From positions 1-21,914 of IMG/VR virus record IMGVR_UViG_3300042525_000235: a stretch of DNA of 21,914 nucleotides. The stretch is one strand, 5' to 3'. Under the pieces are notes generated by a model. That model ran no database searches. It was not told where the DNA came from and saw only the letters and a program-made list of their open reading frames with translations. Below are positions 11,560 to 18,154 of this stretch, one piece after another. Each line of letters opens with the position of its first letter. Positions within the stretch are counted from its first letter, which is position 1. Position numbers and translations under genes: made by a program. The DNA is from a virus.

Positions 11560-12912
11560 TCACTGGATCGCCATGTTCATGGTTGCGTCGTACTGCTTGC
11601 CCAGCACCTCGAGGATCTTGGTGAGCGTGCGGAACGAGTCCTCATCCACGTTGCGCTTGCGGCCCATGTCGCCGAAGGCGTTGAACTTGAACGTGCCGCC
11701 AACCGCTTGGATCGCGCCGGACTGCACCGCGCGAGTCGCGCTGATCGCCGCGCTGATCTCCTTGCGGGCCTCGTCCTGGATGTCCTTGATCTTCTCGTCA
11801 CGCTCTTGGATGCGGCGCTGGCGCGCCTCTTCGTCAGCCTTCTTCTTCTCCTCGGCCTCGGCTGCGATCAGGTCGAACCGCTCCTGATACTCCAACTCGA
11901 TCACGCGCAGCCGCTCCGCTGCGGCATCGTCGAACCGCTTCATTTCGTGCTGCGCGTTGGACACCGTGTCCTTGTTCGCGGAGTTCAGCATCATCTTCAC
12001 GCGCAAGTCGCGCTCGCGCTCCATCGCGATCCTCTCGCGCTCGATCTCGCGTTCCATCTCGATGCGAAGCGCGGATTCCTCGTCGCCCGACGCGCGGACC
12101 CGCGCGGCCTCGCGATCTGCCAACGCGTCTGCCATCCTCGTCTCGTTCTCAAACTGGCGGTCGCGGGAGACTTTCTCGAGTTCGCTCAGGATCTTCTCGT
12201 TGGCGGCGAACTCGTCCTGATACGCCTTCTTCCGCGCCGCAAGGCGCTTCTCATCGTCCTCGCGCTTCTTGATCGCGATGGCGTTCTCCTCCATCACGCG
12301 CTCCATGTACGCGGCGTCTTCGGAAAGCCGAGTCGCTGCGGCGGCGCGTTCGCCAGTGATGCCTTCGATGATCCTGTCGCTGATCGAGCGTCCGACCTTG
12401 ACTAGCGATCCCGCAATCGGGATCGAGGAAATCATGTCATTGAGCGCCTGTCCGACCGATTTGTCTCCGCTGATTACGTCGGCCAAGTCCTTCAGCATTC
12501 GGTCGGCCATCGCGATGCCGACAAGACCTCCGATCATGTTGCCGATCTTCTTGTCGCTGAACTGTCCCGCCAGCGCGCCCCCAAGCGCGCTGCCAGTCTG
12601 CTTGCCGAGCGCCTTCCCTGCGGCGCTAGCCGACGCACCGGCGCGCTTCGGCACGTCGCCGAATCCTGCGTCCACCCACTTCGGGATCTCCTTGCGGATG
12701 TCCGGGCCGACTTGCTCCTTGACCACCTTCACGATGTTGGTGACGGCTGGCGGCGCGACAATCGCCGCCGGAGTCGGAGCGGAAGTGGCCGCCGAGAACG
12801 CCGCCATCGCGCGCTTTCCGGCATCCATGAACCGCGACTCGATGTCGCGGAACTGCGCCTCAAGCGCGTTCATCTCGGCCTGTACGGAGATGTTGAGCGT
12901 CCCTGCGTTCAT
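11560..12912 (-). CDS. short tape measure protein
   Basis: The product is 450 residues from ATG 12912, overlapping the end of the frameshift product by ATGA. The N-terminus is helical, residues 105-175 form a Gly/Ala-rich hydrophobic segment (GSALGGALAGQFSDKKIGNM, GGLVGIAMADRML) like the membrane-active part of tape measures, and about 190-400 is a long charged coiled coil (EEKKKADEEARQRRIQERDE). Position right after the G/GT chaperones supports the call. At the usual ~0.15 nm per residue the tail would be near 67 nm, short for a siphovirus. There are no peptidase or lysozyme motifs. Confidence 0.8.
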   Translation of the reverse strand: MNAGTLNISVQAEMNALEAQFRDIESRFMDAGKRAMAAFSAATSAPTPAAIVAPPAVTNIVKVVKEQVGPDIRKEIPKWVDAGFGDVPKRAGASASAAGKALGKQTGSALGGALAGQFSDKKIGNMIGGLVGIAMADRMLKDLADVISGDKSVGQALNDMISSIPIAGSLVKVGRSISDRIIEGITGERAAAATRLSEDAAYMERVMEENAIAIKKREDDEKRLAARKKAYQDEFAANEKILSELEKVSRDRQFENETRMADALADREAARVRASGDEESALRIEMEREIERERIAMERERDLRVKMMLNSANKDTVSNAQHEMKRFDDAAAERLRVIELEYQERFDLIAAEAEEKKKADEEARQRRIQERDEKIKDIQDEARKEISAAISATRAVQSGAIQAVGGTFKFNAFGDMGRKRNVDEDSFRTLTKILEVLGKQYDATMNMAIQ

Positions 12913-13510
12913 CGTCGTTCAACGTATCGGCGCATCCAGTCGCCGCCTTGATGCTGCGCCGAATCGTGACCCTCGATGGACAGCCGAAGATGCGCGTCGA
13001 ACTCGCCGCAAGTCAGGTCGAACGGATGGCCAAGACCCGGCGCGGCGCGCGCGATCAGATGCGCCTCGGCGAACACGTCGCGCTCGACGGTGCGTCGAGG
13101 CTGCGTCAGTTTCCCGGCGTTGGCTTCGCTTCTTCGGCGGCGATGGCGTCGGTGTTGATTCCAAGCGCCTCAAGCGCGACGTTCGTGGCCTCGCGCGGGG
13201 CGACCGACTGGACGAACCGCATGGCCGTATCAACATCGCCGAGCGCCGCAGAGAGGACGCGGATCTGACCGTGGATCGAGTAGCAGTCGAGACACACCGC
13301 GTGGACGTTCAACGCGCGGCGGCGCGCGTCGGAAACGAACTCCGCAGCCTCCGCGCCGCGCAGTCCGGCCAAGGCCGCGTCCCCGGCTGCGGCCTTGGCG
13401 CTCTCGGTCGCGAAGTCCTCCGACAGCGCAAGGCGCTGCCGCACCGTCAGCGGCTTGACCAAGTAGAACTGACCACCTGCCGCGATCTCCCATTGTGCCG
13501 TGCGAATCAT
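12909..13510 (-). CDS. tail assembly chaperone GT, made by -1 frameshift
   Basis: The first 132 codons are shared with the G protein; ribosomes then slip back one base on GGGAAAC (minus strand; plus strand gtttccc 13109-13115), read in the zero frame as CCG-GGA-AAC-TGA. The new frame continues GGG-AAA-CTG-ACG-CAG and runs open for 66 further codons to a TGA at 12911-12909, giving a 200-residue fusion. The T part reads LTQPRRTVERDVFAEAHLIA and ends GGDWMRRYVERR. It has no start codon of its own near its beginning, lies directly before the tape measure gene and overlaps its ATG. In lambda the same arrangement (slippery GGGAAAG) makes gpGT, which loads the tape measure. Confidence 0.8.
13106..13510 (-). 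CDS. tail assembly chaperone G
   Basis: The product is 134 residues from ATG 13510, with GAGGAGGC upstream and a 4-base overlap with the next gene. It is mostly helical (VRQRLALSEDFATESAKAAA, RRRALNVHAVCLDCYSIHGQ, DTAMRFVQSVAPREATNVA) after an initial strand (WEIAAGGQFYLVKPLTV), as in other tail chaperones of the G class. Its stop codon overlaps the frameshift site immediately, which is the standard geometry for making G and GT in a fixed ratio. It acts before tail assembly and is not part of the finished tail in known phages. Confidence 0.75.
   Translation of the reverse strand: MIRTAQWEIAAGGQFYLVKPLTVRQRLALSEDFATESAKAAAGDAALAGLRGAEAAEFVSDARRRALNVHAVCLDCYSIHGQIRVLSAALGDVDTAMRFVQSVAPREATNVALEALGINTDAIAAEEAKPTPGN
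13109..13115 (-). promoter_or_regulatory. -1 ribosomal frameshift site GGGAAAC
   Basis: The heptamer fits X-XXY-YYZ (G-GGA-AAC) exactly in the zero frame of the G gene, and the stop codon TGA follows at once. The -1 frame after it is open for 66 codons. A stimulating structure would lie downstream on the RNA; GACGCAGCCTCGACGCACCG (13107-13088) can fold only weakly by eye. Confidence 0.8.
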
Positions 13511-13776
13511 CCGTTGAGCCTCCTCATGCGTTCGAGAAATCCATCCGCTCCCGTCGCGACCACCGCGACATCCGACGCGCGCCGAGCCTGTACAGACGCG
13601 ATCTCAACGACCGTGCGCCTGTCTGCCGCCAGCGCGAAGTTCACAGCCTGTTCTTCCGTGATCCGGCCCGGATTGATCCGGCGAGAACGGACAACACCAT
13701 CGCGGTACGCGATGGTGATGACCCAGTCCGAATCGGACGGAGCGAATACCTCTGTCACCTGTGCCGGGATCGTCAT
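13507..13776 (-). CDS. small tail protein between tube and chaperone
   Basis: The product is 89 residues from ATG 13776. The first half is a small sheet (AQVTEVFAPSDSDWVITIAY, DGVVRSRRINPG) and the second half is helical (TEEQAVNFALAADRRTVV). It has no clear ribosome site, lies 3 bases after the tail tube stop and overlaps the G start by 4 bases. No family recognised; its place suggests a tube-associated or assembly protein. Confidence 0.65.
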   Translation of the reverse strand: MTIPAQVTEVFAPSDSDWVITIAYRDGVVRSRRINPGRITEEQAVNFALAADRRTVVEIASVQARRASDVAVVATGADGFLERMRRLNG

Positions 13777-13779
13777 GCG

Positions 13780-14205
13780 TCAGACCAGCCAAGAAATCAC
13801 GGGGGCCGTGCCGTCGCCGTTGCTGAAGTTGCAAGTCAGCGTCGAGTCGCCAGTCTTGTCCACGTTGAACGCGAAGCCGTTGAAGATGCAGTTGGCGCTG
13901 ATCTTCGCGTCACTGGTTGTGGTTCCGTCGAAGAGGTTCAGCGTGAGCGCGGCGGTTGCGGTCTGAAGGAAGACGCAACTGGTCGCCGCGCTGGTCGTAG
14001 CCGTGCCGACGCCCGGAACGCCCGTGAGCGAGCCAGTGAGGTCGAGCATTCCGAGCCGACGCCGCCGCCCGGTGTCGCTGAAGCCAGTGGTGTCGCTCTC
14101 GACGCGCTCGAGCGTCGCCGCGAAGGTGCGGACTTGAATGACTTCGCCGCCAGCCGGGAGAGTCACTGATCCGTCGTTGCCGCAAAGGTAGGTGCTGATA
14201 GGCAT
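13780..14205 (-). CDS. major tail tube protein
   Basis: The product is 141 residues from ATG 14205 with GAGGAATAG upstream. The sequence shows the tail-tube sandwich pattern: GGEVIQVRTFAATLERVESD, RLGMLDLTGSLTGVPG, AALTLNLFDGTTTSD, then CIFNGFAFNVDKTGDSTLTC. The combination of a mid-protein L-T-G-S-L-T turn and the late FxxF-N-V-D-K-T strand is common in HK97/lambda-type tube proteins. It follows the tail terminator gene, as is usual. Length is near the lower end for the family. Confidence 0.75.
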   Translation of the reverse strand: MPISTYLCGNDGSVTLPAGGEVIQVRTFAATLERVESDTTGFSDTGRRRRLGMLDLTGSLTGVPGVGTATTSAATSCVFLQTATAALTLNLFDGTTTSDAKISANCIFNGFAFNVDKTGDSTLTCNFSNGDGTAPVISWLV

Positions 14206-14215
14206 GGTCTATTCC

Positions 14216-14605
14216 TCAGGTGTCGAAGGCAAAAGCCCGGTACTCCACAACAATCGTCCAACCGTCATCCGCGAATGACGGCGCTCCCGTCGATGTCAGG
14301 ACGAACTTGCATCGGTCGAACCCGGTAGGCGAGGTGGACGTCGAGAGCGCGGTCGCAAGCGCGGCGGTCGCCGTGTGGATGTCCTGCGTCCCGCTGTTGC
14401 CGAAGTAGAACGTGAAGGCGAAGTCCACGACGTAGCGCGTGGCCGTGTTGTACGGCTGGACGTCGATGTTGGTAGCGCGGTAGACAAGCAGCGGGAGCGC
14501 GGCGTTCGCCGGACCCGCATCGAGGTAGATGCGCTGGCCAACGACGTTGGTCAGGCTCGACGTGGCGAACAGGCGCGACTTGAGCGCGTCGAGAATCGCT
14601 TGCAT
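14216..14605 (-). CDS. tail terminator / tail completion protein (DUF3168-like)
   Basis: The product is 129 residues. I chose ATG 14605 over the GTG one codon before it because GGAGG lies five bases upstream of this ATG and it overlaps the HK97 gp10-like stop as TGATG. The N-terminus (MQAILDALKSRLFATSSLTN) and VGQRIYLDAGPANAALPLLV match the tail-terminator pattern, in which the helix is followed by a sheet; VVDFAFTFYFGNSGT and DDGWTIVVEYRAFAFDT complete it. Such proteins cap the tube end and join tail to head. Confidence 0.75.
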   Translation of the reverse strand: MQAILDALKSRLFATSSLTNVVGQRIYLDAGPANAALPLLVYRATNIDVQPYNTATRYVVDFAFTFYFGNSGTQDIHTATAALATALSTSTSPTGFDRCKFVLTSTGAPSFADDGWTIVVEYRAFAFDT

Positions 14606-15120
14606 CACGGCCTCCCCATGCGCTTGGCGACGGCTTCCGACACGATGCCTTCTACCTCGCCCTGCATCGCGGCGATGACGGGCCGGATATACGGACGGGC
14701 TGCGATTCTCGCGCGCGTGCTGCCGAACTCAAGCGCGGCGGCGTACTTCAGATTCGATCCGACCGTCAGCACAAGCGCGCTGCCAGTTCGATTCAGAGAC
14801 GCAAATCCTTCGTTCTTCGTCGTGGTCGATCCAATGTTGGCGTTGGAAACGACCGTCCACGACGCACGCAGTCGGCCAGTGTTCGCCGCCGGAGGATTGC
14901 CGGGAGCAGAGGCGACGTGCCATCCCTTCGCGCGCGCGTTGCGGCCCTTCTTCTTCCCCTTCGCGACTCGGTAGCGCCGCCCGGTTCCCGGCTTCGACAA
15001 CTGGTCGCGGATCAACTTTGACAGCACCACGGAGACGCCGACCATGCCCTGAGCCACGCCATCGTCAACCCGGCGCGTGACCTCGCCGGGACCGCCGCCA
15101 GTCCACTGGAACGAGGTCAC
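14605..15120 (-). CDS. HK97 gp10-like head-tail joining protein
   Basis: The product is 171 residues. I chose GTG 15120 (VTSFQWTGGGPGEVTRRV) because GGAGGTG lies five bases upstream and it overlaps the stop of the next gene as GTGA; the longer frame runs through the neighbour. Typical gp10 features are KLIRDQLSKPGTGRRYRV, the basic KGKKKGRNARAKGW stretch, APGNPPAANTGRLRASWTVV, and the terminal AALEFGSTRARIAARPYIRP. These small proteins join the head-tail interface in HK97-type siphoviruses. Confidence 0.8.
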   Translation of the reverse strand: MTSFQWTGGGPGEVTRRVDDGVAQGMVGVSVVLSKLIRDQLSKPGTGRRYRVAKGKKKGRNARAKGWHVASAPGNPPAANTGRLRASWTVVSNANIGSTTTKNEGFASLNRTGSALVLTVGSNLKYAAALEFGSTRARIAARPYIRPVIAAMQGEVEGIVSEAVAKRMGRP

Positions 15121-15503
15121 AGCGACACCTCCGGCTCGATCTCCACGCACTCGATCTCGGTGTGGTTCAAGTGCGGCGCGGCCCCGGTGTCGCCAAGCAA
15201 GCCCGGATTCGTGACGCCCGTCACGCGCCACGTCTTCACGTTCGCCGTGCCAGCGATCCGGTCGTGGATCTCGTCATCGACCTCCACGTCCGCGCAGCCC
15301 TCGACGTAGATCGTCGTGGCCGTGCGCCCGTTCATCCGGCCCTGCGCCACGTCGCTCGACTGCGACCCCGGCTGAACGAAGCCCGTCACGGTGAACTCGC
15401 GCGCGTACGAGCGCGACACCTGACCGTCCGCGCCGACCGCGACCGCCGGACGGTAGACGAACAGGCAGCGCCCGAACTGGGCGATGATGCCGCCAATGCT
15501 CAA
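15117..15503 (-). CDS. head closure / head-tail adaptor protein, TTG start
   Basis: The product is 128 residues. No ATG or GTG sits at the right place; TTG 15503 (first residues M-SIGGIIAQFGRCLFV) is preceded by CGGAGGATTCG and overlaps the upstream stop as TTGA, so I take it as the start. The sequence is a small beta barrel pattern (REFTVTGFVQPGSQSSDV, DVEVDDEIHDRIAGTANVKT, WRVTGVTNPGLL) like SPP1 gp16 or HK97 head-closure proteins. It lies between the connector and the gp10-like gene, the usual spot. Confidence 0.7.
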   Translation of the reverse strand: MSIGGIIAQFGRCLFVYRPAVAVGADGQVSRSYAREFTVTGFVQPGSQSSDVAQGRMNGRTATTIYVEGCADVEVDDEIHDRIAGTANVKTWRVTGVTNPGLLGDTGAAPHLNHTEIECVEIEPEVSL

Positions 15504-16315
15504 CGAATCCTCCGGTACTGCGCGAGGAGGTCGCGGATCTCCTGCTGCTGCTCCGCTGCCGCGCGGCGGCTGTAGGAGTACCCGCCAAGGCTCTCGCTGG
15601 CGATCCCCATGTCTCGCGTCCTGTCGCGGTAGAACCGCGCAGCGACCGTCAGCGTGGCTTGCACGATGTCGTAGGGGATCGTCGCGTAGCCGCCCGTGTA
15701 GTCCACCAGCACCGACTGATACCCGGACAGCGAGTCGCCGTAGATGATGCCGCGCTCGGCGTCGAGTCCGTAGTCCGACAGCGAGTACACCCATCCTTGC
15801 AACAGGCAACCCGAGATCCGCAGATCCCGACCCACCACGCCATCGAGGTACATGGACGGGATGTTGAGGTTGGCCGTGGCGCGGAACCCCGCCACGGCGT
15901 TGATGGCCGTGGCCAGTTCGTTCGTCGTGTCGTAGGTGGTCAGCGACAGCGTCGTGATCGTCTCCGTGCCGCCACTGGTGCGTCGGTTGAGGTAGATGGA
16001 CGTGGAGTCGTTCGAGATCGACGCGAAGGCATCGCTTTGGTCGATGCTGTAGACGCTCAGCACCGTTTGCTTGAGCGCCCCGACGAAATACACCTTCTCG
16101 GCTGGAGGATTCTTCAGCACGATCCGGTCATGGCCGAACGTGTCGTAGACCTCCTGCACCCGCGCATCGGTGAAACGACGCCCGCAGTACGACTCGACCC
16201 ACTTGGACGCGCGGTCGATGCACTGCTCGAGAATCGTGTCCGTGCCTCCCGACGTGACGCCGAGGAACGTCTTGAGGTCTGCGAGGGTGACGAGCGAGGT
16301 TGCGGCGACAGCCAT
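15500..16315 (-). CDS. gp6-like head-tail connector with an inserted domain
   Basis: The product is 271 residues from ATG 16315, overlapping the stop of the gene before it by one base. The first ~50 residues (LADLKTFLGVTSGGTDTILE, ASKWVESYCGRRFTDA) and the last ~60 (IPYDIVQATLTVAARFYRDR) are the two helical ends of the gp6/gp15 adaptor family. Family members are usually 90-200 residues. Here a strand-rich segment of about 100 residues (TSGGTETITTLSLTTYDT through GRDLRISGCLLQG) sits between them, so the adaptor is enlarged. It would form the ring under the portal. Confidence 0.75.
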   Translation of the reverse strand: MAVAATSLVTLADLKTFLGVTSGGTDTILEQCIDRASKWVESYCGRRFTDARVQEVYDTFGHDRIVLKNPPAEKVYFVGALKQTVLSVYSIDQSDAFASISNDSTSIYLNRRTSGGTETITTLSLTTYDTTNELATAINAVAGFRATANLNIPSMYLDGVVGRDLRISGCLLQGWVYSLSDYGLDAERGIIYGDSLSGYQSVLVDYTGGYATIPYDIVQATLTVAARFYRDRTRDMGIASESLGGYSYSRRAAAEQQQEIRDLLAQYRRIR

Positions 16316-16557
16316 CAGTTCTCCGGCTTGGGTGCGGTCCTCGACTTCTTCGGCGGTTTCGGAGTCGAGGTGGAATCCGCGAACAGCGGCGCTGGCTCGA
16401 TCAGCCGCCGCGCGTAGCCGCCGGACACCAGCCGTTCAGCCGTTGTCGCGTTCGCGTTGAACGTCGTGCCGGGACGCAGTTCGCGCCGCCCGACGCCGTC
16501 CTGATGCACCGCGCAGTTCCGGACGCAGATCAGCAGTTCCGTCAGTACGTCTTGCAT
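16315..16557 (-). CDS. small head protein
   Basis: The product is 80 residues from ATG 16557 (MQDVLTELLICVRNCAVHQD), with CGGAGCG upstream and a 16-base overlap with the gene before it; a longer in-frame start has no such signal. The centre (RRELRPGTTFNANATTAERL, VSGGYARRLIEP) is a small fold seen in many phage head modules, where it precedes the connector; the tail is Pro/Lys-rich (PKPPKKSRTAPKPEN). Function not established in general. Confidence 0.6.
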   Translation of the reverse strand: MQDVLTELLICVRNCAVHQDGVGRRELRPGTTFNANATTAERLVSGGYARRLIEPAPLFADSTSTPKPPKKSRTAPKPEN

Positions 16558-17576
16558 CGCTCCGGCCTCCCGTGCTTGGTGTAGTCGCCGCTCCACTGGT
16601 TCACGACCTCGAGGTGTTCACCGGGCCACGTCACTGTCAACTGGAGATGTCCGATCCTCACGCGCGGCGAAGCGCAGACCTTGTTGCCAGCCTCGCGGAA
16701 CCTCTTCCAGAACCAAATGTCATCGTCCACCTTCGCCGGACCCCAGCGGTTCTCCGCGTCCGGCGCAGAGTGGAACCAAGGCTTCGGCATCCGGCGCAGC
16801 GCGTCGGTGCGGATCAGCGTAAGCCCCATGTGTCCCGTCTCGCACTCGATGGCGTCCGTGTGGAACTCGCGCGAGTCGATCTGCTTCCGGCGCTTGCCGT
16901 CCGAGTCGAGCATGGTCAGCAGCACGTTGTTTCGGTCGCGCCCGATCTGAAGCGGGAACAGCGCGTCCACGTCGGGCCGCGTCTCCATGATCTGCCACAG
17001 CCGCACGATGTCCGTCTCGTCAAAGATCGAGTCGAAGTCGATGGTAAGGACGTACTTGCGCTTCGGCTGGTCGCAGACCTCCTCCATGATGCGCTCAAGG
17101 CACTGGCCCCAAAATACCCCGGTGGACTTGAGGAAGTCGATACCGAGTTTCGCGCACGAGAGATGCGTAGCGGCCATCGTGTCCGTCCACGCAACGCGCG
17201 GCAGCGACATGATCGCCTGTACGTCGGACATCGGAAGGCGCGGACTCGGCAGCGCGAATCGCCGCACGACGGCGCGCAGCATCTCGCCTTCCCGCTCGAT
17301 GCCGCCGAGCCGCTGCAATCCCGCCATGTCAAGGACGCGCGAGAACTTCTCGCGGTTCCACAGGCTGGCGTACTTGCCCGACCCAAGCGCCATCTCCTCG
17401 ACGCTTCCCGACCCGTCCTGATACGCGGCCACAGCCGCGTCGAAGTCGGGAACGACGAACGCCGCGCACTGTCCATCGGACAGCCTCGCGGCGCATTCCT
17501 TCGCTACCTCGACCTCATTGCCGACGCTGGCTCGCGCCAGCACGTCTCCGAACTCCGTCACGTCCTCTGTAACCAT
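16542..17576 (-). CDS. glycosyltransferase-like protein in the head module
   Basis: The product is 344 residues. I chose ATG 17576 because AGGAGGAACAGC precedes it. Residues 173-198 (KYVLTIDFDSIFDETDIVRL) carry a GT-A DxD motif, Asp180-Phe-Asp182, that binds nucleotide-sugar and metal. The later segment GHMGLTLIR (248-256), then WGPAKVDDDIWFWKRF (278-293) with an acidic DDD, is typical of the catalytic region of family 2 type enzymes. The N-terminal 110 residues lack a known motif. Placed between the decoration protein and the connectors, it could add sugar to capsid proteins. Whether it is active, and on what, is unknown. Confidence 0.65.
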   Translation of the reverse strand: MVTEDVTEFGDVLARASVGNEVEVAKECAARLSDGQCAAFVVPDFDAAVAAYQDGSGSVEEMALGSGKYASLWNREKFSRVLDMAGLQRLGGIEREGEMLRAVVRRFALPSPRLPMSDVQAIMSLPRVAWTDTMAATHLSCAKLGIDFLKSTGVFWGQCLERIMEEVCDQPKRKYVLTIDFDSIFDETDIVRLWQIMETRPDVDALFPLQIGRDRNNVLLTMLDSDGKRRKQIDSREFHTDAIECETGHMGLTLIRTDALRRMPKPWFHSAPDAENRWGPAKVDDDIWFWKRFREAGNKVCASPRVRIGHLQLTVTWPGEHLEVVNQWSGDYTKHGRPERCKTY

Positions 17577-17599
17577 GCTGTTCCTCCTGTTGCCTCCAA

Positions 17600-17632
17600 G
17601 ATGGGGCGAGGCGACGAGCGCCCCGCCCCATC
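17600..17632 (-). terminator. hairpin after the decoration gene
   Basis: GATGGGGCG (17600-17608) pairs with CGCCCCATC (17624-17632), and an inner GGCG/CGCC pair (17610-17613 and 17619-17622) extends the stem past one mismatch. It sits 18 bases past the stop of the gene at 17651 and before the ribosome site of the glycosyltransferase-like gene. The minus strand continues TTGG, without a T-tract, so it may reduce rather than stop downstream transcription. Confidence 0.5.
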
Positions 17633-17650
17633 CTACAGAGGATCGTCCCG

Positions 17651-18076
17651 TCAGATCTGCGAGAGATTCGCAGTGCCGATCTCGGCTGCGGTCGCGCAAC
17701 CGTCAGACGGCTCGGACAACTCGACCGCGATGAACGGCTCGGTGGTCGCACCCAGTCCGAACGTCGGACGGAGATACCGCTTGCGTCCGCGCAGATCCAC
17801 TTCGTAGATGATCTTGGCGAGCGCCGTCGAGACGGTGCTCGCGGTGGGGGTGTACGCCGTGCCGGAGCCAGCAGCCGAAATGGTGGTCCAGTTCGTGCTG
17901 TTGTCATCGTTCTCGGCGAGCGTGTTGTTGGCTGCGGTCGTGTGGACCGCAGCGGTGCTGTTCGCGAAGCAGTAGATGCGCGCGAAGGAGAAGCCGCGAG
18001 TGTCGATGGACGCGGTCAGCGTGCTGACGTTGGTCGCTCCGATTGCGGCGATGGAAAACTTGCTGTTCTGTCGCAT
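17651..18076 (-). CDS. capsid decoration-like protein
   Basis: The product is 141 residues from ATG 18076 (MRQNSKFSIAAIGATNVSTL). It is a beta-rich, low-charge protein with Thr/Ala/Asn-rich strands (TASIDTRGFSFARIYCFA, TTISAAGSGTAYTPTAST) and the segment IIYEVDLRGRKRYLRPTFGL that recurs in small capsid-associated proteins next to the major capsid gene. The ribosome site is distant (CAGGAAC, 11 bases). Its place immediately after the capsid gene and between two hairpins suggests strong expression. Confidence 0.65.
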   Translation of the reverse strand: MRQNSKFSIAAIGATNVSTLTASIDTRGFSFARIYCFANSTAAVHTTAANNTLAENDDNSTNWTTISAAGSGTAYTPTASTVSTALAKIIYEVDLRGRKRYLRPTFGLGATTEPFIAVELSEPSDGCATAAEIGTANLSQI

Positions 18077-18110
18077 GGGTGGATGTTCCTGCGTTTGATT
18101 GTGGGAGCGA

Positions 18111-18139
18111 GGCGGGCCGGAGGAGGTTTCCGGCCCGCC
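18111..18139 (-). terminator. 11-bp GC hairpin after the capsid gene
   Basis: GGCGGGCCGGA (18111-18121) pairs perfectly with TCCGGCCCGCC (18129-18139) over a 7-base loop in the 78-bp gap after the capsid gene. No T-tract follows on the minus strand. A stem of this strength can protect the 3' end of the capsid message or act as a partial terminator. Confidence 0.55.
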
Positions 18140-18154
18140 CCGCAGGAGGGAGGA

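Noticed and set aside
12919-13236. A separate 105-codon gene for the T part of the tail chaperone
   Set aside because: That frame (Arg/Ser-rich) is not the T frame. The real T frame is reached by the -1 slip at 13109-13115 and has no suitable start of its own.
12269-13966. A 565-codon plus-strand frame across four minus-strand genes
   Set aside because: It crosses the boundaries of well-supported tail genes, including the frameshift pair, and its product is low-complexity. It is a shadow of GC-rich coding.
16572-17807. A 411-codon plus-strand frame opposite the glycosyltransferase-like gene
   Set aside because: His/Arg/Leu-rich shadow composition and no ribosome site that fits; the minus-strand gene has motifs.
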